From positions 1 through 5,284 of the forward strand of contig CAMYNO010000238.1 in assembly GCA_947259815.1 (NCBI GenBank): a DNA stretch of 5,284 nt. Direction: 5' to 3'. Made by a program: the position numbers and the translations under genes. Shown here piece by piece: positions 1 to 5,284 of the stretch. Position 1 is the first letter of the stretch; each line of letters begins with the position of its first letter. Below the pieces are notes generated by a model. It had not been told where the DNA came from, searched no databases, and saw only the letters and a list, made by a program, of their open reading frames with translations. The stretch is from an uncultured Parvularculaceae bacterium. Its GTDB lineage: Bacteria > Pseudomonadota > Alphaproteobacteria > Caulobacterales > Parvularculaceae.

Positions 1-1064
1 ATAGCGTTCGGCTTGTTAACGATCTCCGGGCGCAAATCGATAAGACCAAGCATGCGCTCGAAAGCGGCAAAGCCTTCCTGCGCCACGGCGTTTAGCGTTC
101 CAAGGCCACGCGCCGGTTGCGAGAGCAGCAGCAAGGCGATGATGAAACCGACAAATTCGGACGTCGATAACGCACCAGCGGAAATGCGCATGGCGACGAT
201 GGCGACGACAATGGCCAACGCAATGGAGCCTGCGAAGAATATGAACGGTTCATTTGCACCGCGCGCATACGCCATCTTTTTCAACAGGCGTAACCGCGTA
301 TCAAATGCATCCGCAGCACGGGCGCGTTCAAGCGGTTCGATCTGGTATGATTTGATGACCCGCGCGCCCGCAACGCTTTGCGCAACAAGGCTGGTAATTT
401 CGCCGGCCTGTCGCTGTGCGCCGGCGGATGTCTTGCGCAATAATTTTCCGATTTTCGCAACCGGCAGGCCTATTAAGGGGTATACCAACAATATGACAAT
501 GAACAATATCCAGTCATAATAAATCATCATGGCGCACAGGCCCGCAAAAGTCAGAAGGTCGCGTATCGCATTGGAGCACCGCTGCAATGTTTCACGCAAT
601 ACGGTCGCGTCATTGGTGAACCGTGATATCAGCTGGCCGGAATTTTCTTTTTGCAGCTGGCCAAAATCGAGGGCGGTCATGCTTTCAAACATATCGTTCT
701 GCAGATCGCGGAGCGTTGACAGGGCCGCCGTCGCCGACAACCTCGTCTGCATATATTGCGCCACGGCGTTGGCGGCGCCCAGACCTATGATGAGCAAAGG
801 CCCGAACAAGAGCACTTCATCAAGGCTCGGAGAGTTACGCGACGTATCGCCTGCGAAACCGGCGTTGATCCATTCCACGCCAGCGGGTATCGCACTCGCC
901 GAAAGCGCGTATACAGCCATCGCCAGCAAAGCCAGCGCCAGCTTTGACCAGTATGATGAAAGGTAGTCGCGCCAAAGCCTCAGCGCCAGAACACGGGCGC
1001 CAATTGTATTTTCACTATGGTCGTTATTCTGCGTCACTTCACTCTCGTCCAGGCCGATACCCAT
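1..1064 (-). CDS. MsbA-like ABC exporter, N-terminal membrane domain (partial, runs off left edge)
   Basis: Half-transporter of the ABC exporter type, likely an inner-membrane flippase for lipid A/LPS. The 354 visible residues are one open frame from an ATG at 1064-1062 to the window edge. A hydrophilic N-terminus (about 1-38) precedes hydrophobic segments near 40-60, 84-104, 166-183, 186-202, 273-292 and 304-320, the six-helix pattern of a type I exporter membrane domain. Family signatures are SGQLISRFTNDA (142-153), AGARVIKSY (232-240) and the helix-6 exit QPARGLGTLNAVAQ (316-329) followed by AAFERMLGLID (333-343), which normally leads into the nucleotide-binding domain. Walker A, signature and Walker B motifs are outside the window, so ATPase integrity cannot be judged. 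The ATG has only AAGGAG about 14 nt upstream, rather distant; an in-frame GTG at codon 10 is a possible alternative. The gene is divergent from the lipid A operon, which favours the MsbA role, but other lipid or drug exporters share this fold. Confidence 0.88.
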   Translation of the reverse strand, partial: MGIGLDESEVTQNNDHSENTIGARVLALRLWRDYLSSYWSKLALALLAMAVYALSASAIPAGVEWINAGFAGDTSRNSPSLDEVLLFGPLLIIGLGAANAVAQYMQTRLSATAALSTLRDLQNDMFESMTALDFGQLQKENSGQLISRFTNDATVLRETLQRCSNAIRDLLTFAGLCAMMIYYDWILFIVILLVYPLIGLPVAKIGKLLRKTSAGAQRQAGEITSLVAQSVAGARVIKSYQIEPLERARAADAFDTRLRLLKKMAYARGANEPFIFFAGSIALAIVVAIVAMRISAGALSTSEFVGFIIALLLLSQPARGLGTLNAVAQEGFAAFERMLGLIDLRPEIVNKPNA

Positions 1065-1132
1065 CTTTGCGGCGCTCGCTCCTTGTGGCAAGCTATTGAC
1101 CAATCAGCGAAACTGATGAACGCCATCCTGCA
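1065..1132. promoter_or_regulatory. Divergent intergenic region between the ABC exporter and the lipid A operon
   Basis: These 68 bp separate two divergent start codons and should carry or adjoin the promoters for both directions. A TTGACC resembling a -35 box lies at 1096-1101 on the plus strand, but nothing at 16-18 bp spacing looks like a -10 box. A perfect 5-bp inverted repeat, ATCAG (1103-1107) and CTGAT (1113-1117) around CGAAA, sits near the middle. On the minus strand AAGGAG is the only Shine-Dalgarno-like sequence for the exporter. The regulatory role is inferred from position; no exact promoter can be assigned. Confidence 0.4.
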
Positions 1133-1858
1133 ATGATAAAAGCACTGTTAAAAAGCCGGGCGGCGGCGGCCATCGCAGCAACGGCAATAGGTCTCTATAT
1201 GCGCCTCCTAGGCGCCACAACGTCGAATGTGATTGTCGGCCGGGATGCGTTTGACGAAGCGCTGGCGCGTGGACGCGGGGTCGTCCTGGTTTTCTGGCAC
1301 GGGCGCTTGATGCTGGCGCCCTTTATCCGCCGCGAAACCAACGCCAACGTACATATGCTGGTCTCCTTTCACAGGGATGGCGAAATTATTGCACGCGCTG
1401 TCCGCGGCTTCGGCGTAGAATTCATTCGCGGCTCCGCGGCCAATCCGCGAAAGCCGCAGAAGTCGAAACATGGCGCATCCGCCGTCACGCAAATGCTTTC
1501 TGCGCTGGAAAGCGGCGATATCGTTGCGATCACACCGGACGGACCACGCGGCCCGGCAGAGTCTATGAAGGATGGCGCCTTGAAGATTGCACAACGATCA
1601 GGCGCAACAATCATCGCTGGCGGCCTTTCTTCGTCTCGCGGTATTCGCCTGAAGAGTTGGGATAGCTTCTTCCTTGCGGCTCCAGTTGCACAGCATTTCT
1701 ATGTTGCCGCCGACCCGATAAATGTTCCAAAGGATGCAACGGATGAAACCATGGAACAAATAAGATTAGAGCTACAATCACGCTTGCGTATTGCGACAGA
1801 AAAGGCCGATGCATTGGCCGGACGCAAGGAACCGCAGAGTGAAGAAAACGTATTATGA
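1133..1858 (+). CDS. DUF374 lysophospholipid acyltransferase-superfamily protein, putative lipid A acyltransferase
   Basis: A 241-residue protein, normal for the DUF374 branch of the LPLAT superfamily. Residues 10-28 are alanine-rich and hydrophobic and may anchor it to the inner membrane. Conserved blocks are FWHGRLML (54-61, with H56 the likely catalytic histidine), HRDGEII (80-86), GVEFIRGS (94-101), TPDGPRGP (134-141) and LKSWDSF in the C-terminal third. The family resembles glycerolipid and lipid A acyltransferases; as I recall, the epsilonproteobacterial late lipid A acyltransferase LpxJ belongs to the same domain family. Attachment of a secondary acyl chain to lipid A is therefore plausible but inferred, mainly from position at the head of a waaA-lpxK-lpxL operon. 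The ATG at 1133 has no good Shine-Dalgarno sequence; an internal ATG at codon 23 (1199) has AGGT a few bases upstream, but using it would remove the hydrophobic N-terminus. The stop overlaps the waaA start (ATGA). Confidence 0.9.
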   Translation: MIKALLKSRAAAAIAATAIGLYMRLLGATTSNVIVGRDAFDEALARGRGVVLVFWHGRLMLAPFIRRETNANVHMLVSFHRDGEIIARAVRGFGVEFIRGSAANPRKPQKSKHGASAVTQMLSALESGDIVAITPDGPRGPAESMKDGALKIAQRSGATIIAGGLSSSRGIRLKSWDSFFLAAPVAQHFYVAADPINVPKDATDETMEQIRLELQSRLRIATEKADALAGRKEPQSEENVL

Positions 1859-3153
1859 CGACATTGCGCGAACCAATGGGACTTGCAATTTACCGGGCGG
1901 CGAGCCGCGCGGCGGGCCCTCTTGCGAACATGGCGTTGAAACGCAGGCTTCTTAAGGGAAAAGAAAACGCCACGCGAATAGACGAACGGCGGGGCATTGC
2001 ATCCACGCCTCGACCAGAGGGAAAAGTAATATGGATTCACGGCGCCAGCGTCGGCGAATCTCTATCCGTATTACCGTTGGTCGAAAGCCTGAATAATGAA
2101 TATCCAGAAGCGAACTTTTTGGTCACGACGGGCACGACCACCTCTGCGAAATTATTGGCGGAACGATTGCCGGACAAGGCATTACATCAGTTCGTTCCGT
2201 TGGATCACCCGAACTACGTGCAATCATTCCTGGATCATTGGCGCCCGGATGCAGCAATCTTTGTCGAATCGGAATTCTGGCCGAACTTGATTTTGTCTTC
2301 TCGAAATCGCGTGCCGTTTATGGCGCTGATCAATGGACGAATGTCGCCGGGCGCCTTTCGCGACTGGAGTAGCCAACCAAATGCAATTCGCTTTTTGCTG
2401 TCATCATTCGATCTAATTCTTGCGCAAGACCGACAAAATGCCGAGCGACTAAAAGTGCTTTCCAAAAGCGATGTCGGCATGTTTGGAAATCTGAAAAACG
2501 CCGCGGCGCCGCTGGCGGCTAACGCTTCAGAATTGGCCCTGCTTAAAGAACAGATCGGCGATCGAAAATGCTGGTTAGCGTCAAGCACGCACCCCGGCGA
2601 GGAAGAGGTCATTCTCTCTGCCCACAAACTACTTGTCGACGAGTTTCCGGAACTCCTCACAATCGTCGCTCCACGCCACCCCGAACGCGGCGGCGAAGTC
2701 GCAGCCCTTGCAGAGCATGCAGGCATGAATTCTTCGCTACGCTCTAACGGTGATGCAATAGGCTCCAATACCGACGTCTATATTGCGGACACCCTGGGAG
2801 AGCTTGGGCTATTTTATCGGCTCAGCGATATTGCGTTTGTCGGCGGCAGCATCACGCCTAAGGGCGGGCATAATCCGCTTGAACCGGCGCGCCTCGGCGC
2901 ATCGATTTTACACGGGCCGGAAACTTTCAATTTTGTTGATACGTATAAAGATATGCGGATGGCGGGCGGCGCAGCGCTGGTTAGAAATGATCGTGAAATT
3001 GCGATGGCCGTCCGGCGATTATTTCAGGATGCCAAGACGCGACTGGCGATGGCCGACGCAGCGATGAAAACGGCGGAACAAAGCGCCGCACAAACATTGG
3101 CTGAAATCACTGAGCAAATAATCACGCAGATGCCAAAGAGTAAGATCGTATAA
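1855..3153 (+). CDS. waaA: 3-deoxy-D-manno-octulosonic acid (Kdo) transferase WaaA/KdtA
   Basis: Inner-membrane-associated GT-B glycosyltransferase (family GT30) that transfers Kdo from CMP-Kdo to lipid IVA, starting the LPS core. The 432 residues match the usual WaaA length. The N-terminal acceptor half has a short hydrophobic segment (8-28), the GKE...ERRG region (35-47), IHGASVGE (61-68, whose E68 aligns with the essential glutamate of the family), TTGTTTSA (91-98), PLDHP (115-119), ESEFWPN (138-144) and NGRMS (160-164). The C-terminal donor half has ASSTHPGEEE (242-251), APRHPERG (272-279), DTLGELGLFY (312-321), FVGGS (328-332) and GGHNPLEPA (337-345), typical of CMP-Kdo binding. All expected blocks are present. 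How many Kdo units it adds cannot be read from the sequence. The ATG at 1855 overlaps the upstream stop by 4 nt and has only GAAG upstream, suggesting coupled translation. The stop overlaps the lpxK start by one base. Confidence 0.97.
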   Translation: MTTLREPMGLAIYRAASRAAGPLANMALKRRLLKGKENATRIDERRGIASTPRPEGKVIWIHGASVGESLSVLPLVESLNNEYPEANFLVTTGTTTSAKLLAERLPDKALHQFVPLDHPNYVQSFLDHWRPDAAIFVESEFWPNLILSSRNRVPFMALINGRMSPGAFRDWSSQPNAIRFLLSSFDLILAQDRQNAERLKVLSKSDVGMFGNLKNAAAPLAANASELALLKEQIGDRKCWLASSTHPGEEEVILSAHKLLVDEFPELLTIVAPRHPERGGEVAALAEHAGMNSSLRSNGDAIGSNTDVYIADTLGELGLFYRLSDIAFVGGSITPKGGHNPLEPARLGASILHGPETFNFVDTYKDMRMAGGAALVRNDREIAMAVRRLFQDAKTRLAMADAAMKTAEQSAAQTLAEITEQIITQMPKSKIV

Positions 3154-4136
3154 TGATCAGCGATCCATGGTTTTGGAACAGTGAGAGCATTGCAGCCAAG
3201 GCTGCGGTGACCGCACTGACACCACTTTCGGCTATATACGAAAGTGCATCGAAACTTCGGCGAAACCTCGCCAGACCAATACATGCGCCTGCGCCTGTCA
3301 TCTGTATAGGAAATATTACGGTCGGCGGCGTTGGCAAAACGCCATTCGCTATCATGCTTGCGCAAATTGTAAAACAATGTGGCTATAAACCGAGTTTTTT
3401 GTCTCGCGGTCACGGCGGCCGCCTGCACGGCCCCGTTCTTATTGATCGTAATATGCATAGCTCAGAGGATGTTGGCGATGAACCGCTGTTGCTTGCGCAA
3501 CATTCGCCCATCTGGATAAGCCGGAGTAAGAAAGCTGGCGCAATAAAAGCCGCTAAAGAAGCAGACGTTATTATCATGGATGACGGATTTCAGAATCCAA
3601 CGTTACATAAAGACCTGTCGATACTCCTCGTCGCGCCTGACCACCTGGAAAGTGGAATGAACATACTGCCCGCCGGCCCGCTTCGGGAACGGTTCGACGA
3701 TGCAAAGCGTCGTGCGGATATTATCGTCGAAATTACTGAGGCGAGAGACAGCGCAAAAAAAACACCTGCGATAGATTTTACAGCCTGGCTCGAACCATCT
3801 TCCACCAATATAGGTCAAAGGGTATTTGCATTTTGTGGTATCGGAAATCCACATCGTTTTTTTCAATTACTGGAAAGAACCGGGTATGAAATCGCCGGCC
3901 GCGCTACATTCCCGGATCATTATCCCTACAGCGGCAAAGAGATTGATGTTCTCAAGAAGCGCGCAGACGCACTCGGCGCAAAATTAATAACGACCGAAAA
4001 AGACTGGGTTCGGATCGATCACGAGCAACGATCAGATGTTGATACATTGCCGGTTCTTATGCGAATTTCTGACGAAGAAAAATTACGCACCTCCGTTGTA
4101 AACGCAATCGAAGCCTGGCGGGAAACCCATCGTTGA
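3153..4136 (+). CDS. lpxK: Tetraacyldisaccharide 4'-kinase LpxK
   Basis: Membrane-associated P-loop kinase that uses ATP to phosphorylate the 4' position of the tetraacyl disaccharide 1-phosphate, producing lipid IVA. The 327 residues are typical for the family. An N-terminal segment (about 5-32) fits the expected membrane-contacting helix. The Walker A loop is GNITVGGVGKTP (53-64, K62 and T63). It is followed by LSRGHGG (83-89, where LSRGYGG is the commoner form), DVGDEPLLLA (106-115), the Walker B-like MDDGFQN (142-148), LPAGPLRE (172-179), FCGIGNPHRFF (227-237), FPDHYPY (253-259, with H256 in the conserved histidine block) and TTEKDWVR (280-287). All key blocks are intact, so an active enzyme is expected. 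The ATG shares its A with the waaA stop (TAATG), and the gene's TGA overlaps the TTG start of the downstream acyltransferase. No strong ribosome binding site precedes it, consistent with coupling to waaA. Confidence 0.97.
   Translation: MISDPWFWNSESIAAKAAVTALTPLSAIYESASKLRRNLARPIHAPAPVICIGNITVGGVGKTPFAIMLAQIVKQCGYKPSFLSRGHGGRLHGPVLIDRNMHSSEDVGDEPLLLAQHSPIWISRSKKAGAIKAAKEADVIIMDDGFQNPTLHKDLSILLVAPDHLESGMNILPAGPLRERFDDAKRRADIIVEITEARDSAKKTPAIDFTAWLEPSSTNIGQRVFAFCGIGNPHRFFQLLERTGYEIAGRATFPDHYPYSGKEIDVLKKRADALGAKLITTEKDWVRIDHEQRSDVDTLPVLMRISDEEKLRTSVVNAIEAWRETHR
4133..4136 (+). other. TTGA stop/start overlap setting the lpxL start
   Basis: The four bases contain the TTG start of the acyltransferase and the TGA stop of lpxK. 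The same geometry, as ATGA, joins the first two genes of the operon. The lpxL frame stays open upstream (for example a CTG at 4115), but a longer start would enlarge the overlap with lpxK, and the TTG leaves the family's usual N-terminal length. This supports re-initiation at TTG by ribosomes finishing lpxK. Confidence 0.7.
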
Positions 4137-5095
4137 CTGATAATCTGGACCCAAAGATTGCCCTGCCCGAACGACGCAGCAATCGCCCGGTTACACTCGG
4201 GCACCGCATTGAATTCGGACTTGTCGTATTCTTTCTTACGATATTTCGGTTGCTGCCGGTCGATATTGCATCCGGTGTCTGCGGCGCATTCACGCGCGCT
4301 CTTGGCCCGTTAATTCGACCAATATCGAAACGCGGTGAAGACAATTTACGCCTTGCTTTTCCCGACTGGAGTGACACAAAAGTCCGTGAAACCATTGCTG
4401 ATACATGGGGAAATTTGGGGCGTACTGCTGCTGAATACGCCCATCTTGATAAATTCTCTGTAGACGGAGAAGATCCGCGCATAATAGCCGAGGGTGTTGA
4501 TGACATCCTGTATGTATTCGAAAACCCTGGCAGAGCCGTTTTCGTTTCAGGACATTTTGCAAACTGGGAAATATCGGGCATTACGGCAAACCAACTTGGG
4601 TTAAAGTTTGGCGTCATATACCGCTCACTCAACAATCCGTTAGTCGATGAATTCATCATCAACAAACGGGCGAAGGTGACGACGCGGCGGCAAATACCGA
4701 AAGGCGCGGCCGGCGCGAGACCGTTAGTTGATCTGCTTAAAGATAATTGTTCAATCGCAGTCCTCGCCGATCAGAAATTAAACGCCGGTGGTATTCGTGT
4801 TCCCTTTATGGGGCATATGGCCATGACCGCGCCGGCAGCCGCGCGCATCGCAGTTCGTTTCGGTTTGCCGGTCATACCGATTTCAACGGAACGCCTAAAA
4901 GGCGCGCACTTTAAAGTGACGACGCATCGCCCTATTGATTTCACACCGACAGGAAATCTTCCCGCCGATGTCGAAGCCCTTACGGTGAAAATCAATGAAT
5001 CGCTGGAGCGGGATATCCGCGCACGCCCCGGCCAGTGGCTTTGGTTTCACCGCCGCTGGCCAAAAGAAGCACACAACAATCAGCACAAAGACTAG
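4133..5095 (+). CDS. lpxL: LpxL/HtrB-family lipid A late (Kdo-dependent) acyltransferase, TTG start
   Basis: Inner-membrane acyltransferase that adds a secondary fatty acid to lipid A, normally after Kdo attachment. The protein has 320 residues, normal for LpxL/LpxM. One hydrophobic helix (about 26-42) follows a polar N-terminus. The catalytic HX4E motif is GHFANWE (140-146; H141, E146). Other family blocks are IYRSLNNPLVDEFI (162-175), the DQ pair in LADQK (211-215), VPFMG (223-227), APAAARIAVRFGLPVIP in the C-terminal third and WFHRRWP (304-310). The start is TTG at 4133-4135, overlapping the lpxK TGA as TTGA. No ATG or GTG start fits: the first internal methionine is residue 226, beyond the catalytic motif. 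A GGCGGGA stretch upstream is the only weak ribosome-binding candidate. The symbol is by family; LpxL, LpxM and longer-chain relatives cannot be told apart here, so acyl length and position are unknown. It is the last gene of the operon. Confidence 0.95.
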   Translation: MTDNLDPKIALPERRSNRPVTLGHRIEFGLVVFFLTIFRLLPVDIASGVCGAFTRALGPLIRPISKRGEDNLRLAFPDWSDTKVRETIADTWGNLGRTAAEYAHLDKFSVDGEDPRIIAEGVDDILYVFENPGRAVFVSGHFANWEISGITANQLGLKFGVIYRSLNNPLVDEFIINKRAKVTTRRQIPKGAAGARPLVDLLKDNCSIAVLADQKLNAGGIRVPFMGHMAMTAPAAARIAVRFGLPVIPISTERLKGAHFKVTTHRPIDFTPTGNLPADVEALTVKINESLERDIRARPGQWLWFHRRWPKEAHNNQHKD

Positions 5096-5107
5096 ATTGA
5101 ACACCGC

Positions 5108-5137
5108 GGGCGAATTAGTCGTCGCCCTCTTTCATTT
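5108..5137 (+). terminator. Probable Rho-independent terminator of the lipid A operon
   Basis: A perfect 6-bp G+C-rich stem, GGGCGA (5108-5113) with TCGCCC (5122-5127), encloses an 8-nt loop and is followed by TCTTTCATTT (5128-5137), seven T in ten. It starts 13 nt after the lpxL stop, the right place for the plus-strand operon. On the minus strand the hairpin is followed by a G+C-rich run without a T tract, so it is less likely to terminate bfr transcripts. The stem is short and the T tract is interrupted, hence only moderate confidence. Most of it overlaps the last bfr codons. Confidence 0.5.
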
Positions 5138-5284
5138 GCGACTGCATGTATCGTTCTTCGCCAATCTTCTCGATCAAACCCAACTGCGTTTCCAGATGAT
5201 CAATATGCTCTTCTTCAGATTCCAGAATGCGGCATAAAAGCTCGCGACTCACATAATCCTTTATAGTTTCGCAATAGGCAATCG
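5115..5284 (-). CDS. bfr: Bacterioferritin, C-terminal 55 residues (partial, runs off right edge)
   Basis: The minus-strand frame from the right edge ends at TAA (5117-5115) and encodes the last helices of a bacterioferritin, the cytoplasmic haem-containing 24-subunit cage that oxidises Fe(II) and stores iron. Visible blocks, numbered from the first full codon, are CETIKDYVSRELL (4-16) and ILESEEEHIDHLETQL (19-34), then IEKIGEERYMQSQM (37-50) and an acidic tail ending in GDD. The EEEH stretch holds the glutamate and histidine that in E. coli Bfr (E127, H130) are ferroxidase-centre ligands. The haem-binding methionine and the other iron ligands lie outside the window, so haem binding cannot be confirmed, but the HLETQL...IEKIG ending fits Bfr better than Dps or the classical ferritin Ftn. 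A cysteine at visible residue 17 sits where I would expect a non-cysteine residue. The gene is convergent with the lipid A operon, with 19 nt between stops, and has no evident functional link to it. Confidence 0.93.
   Translation of the reverse strand, partial: IAYCETIKDYVSRELLCRILESEEEHIDHLETQLGLIEKIGEERYMQSQMKEGDD

Noticed and set aside
471..482. Apparent +1 frameshift in the ABC exporter after membrane helix 4
   Set aside because: It came from miscounting the C run on the minus strand. The plus strand has four G at 477-480, which gives Y-P-L-I-G-L-P in one continuous frame from 1064 to the left edge.
13..966. Two long plus-strand open frames (13-519 and 529-966)
   Set aside because: They lie antisense to the ABC exporter, show no recognisable motifs and have compositions typical of reverse-strand shadows, while the minus strand encodes clear family signatures.
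1096..1124. Possible sigma-70 promoter starting from TTGACC at 1096-1101
   Set aside because: The positions 16-18 bp downstream are GAACGC/AACGCC-like and do not resemble a -10 box, so no full promoter is called.
2235..2768. Minus-strand open frame of 177 codons inside waaA
   Set aside because: It is serine/arginine-rich shadow sequence opposite well-conserved WaaA blocks, with no motif of its own.
4057..4665. Minus-strand open frame of 202 codons opposite lpxL
   Set aside because: It is a shadow of the lpxK end and the lpxL N-terminal half including the HX4E motif, with no independent signature.
4995..5237. Plus-strand open frame of 80 codons across the lpxL/bfr junction
   Set aside because: It is out of frame with lpxL and antisense to bfr, both of which have strong protein motifs.
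1..5284. Mobile elements, CRISPR repeats, tRNA/rRNA genes or a novel system
   Set aside because: No terminal inverted repeats, transposase or integrase motifs, direct repeat arrays or tRNA-like folds were seen on reading both strands. Coding sequence covers nearly the entire window, and all genes belong to recognisable families.

Overview
The window looks like a piece of an alphaproteobacterial chromosome, with G+C by eye a little over 50%, dedicated mainly to finishing lipid A and the inner core of lipopolysaccharide (LPS). The lineage call rests on gene content and order: a DUF374 acyltransferase followed directly by waaA and lpxK, next to an MsbA-type ABC exporter, is a familiar alphaproteobacterial arrangement. 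Nothing in the window identifies a genus.

Layout: (1) 1-1064, minus strand: the N-terminal 354 residues of an MsbA-like ABC exporter, covering the whole membrane domain; the ATPase domain lies beyond the left edge. (2) 1065-1132: a 68-bp divergent intergenic region that must hold the 5' control signals for both directions. (3) 1133-5095, plus strand: four genes with no gaps, a DUF374 LPLAT-superfamily acyltransferase, waaA (Kdo transferase), lpxK (tetraacyldisaccharide 4'-kinase) and an LpxL/HtrB-family late acyltransferase. Each gene overlaps the next by 4, 1 and 4 nt, so this is almost certainly one translationally coupled operon. (4) About 5108-5137: a likely intrinsic terminator for that operon. 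(5) 5115-5284, minus strand: the C-terminal 55 residues of bacterioferritin, convergent with the operon and running off the right edge.

Working together: LpxK phosphorylates the 4' position of the disaccharide to give lipid IVA. WaaA adds Kdo from CMP-Kdo. LpxL adds a secondary acyl chain to the Kdo-bearing acceptor. The DUF374 protein is a plausible second late acyltransferase of a different family. The divergent ABC exporter is a good candidate for flipping the product across the inner membrane. Bacterioferritin is an unrelated iron-storage gene that borders the cluster.

The window is essentially fully coding. I found no mobile element, CRISPR array, RNA gene or frameshift, and no convincing sign of a new biological system. 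The points worth a second look are modest: a TTG start that lpxL appears forced to use, acyltransferases from two families at the two ends of one operon, the chain of overlaps with weak ribosome binding sites, a terminator built into the 3' end of bfr, and the very short divergent control region.
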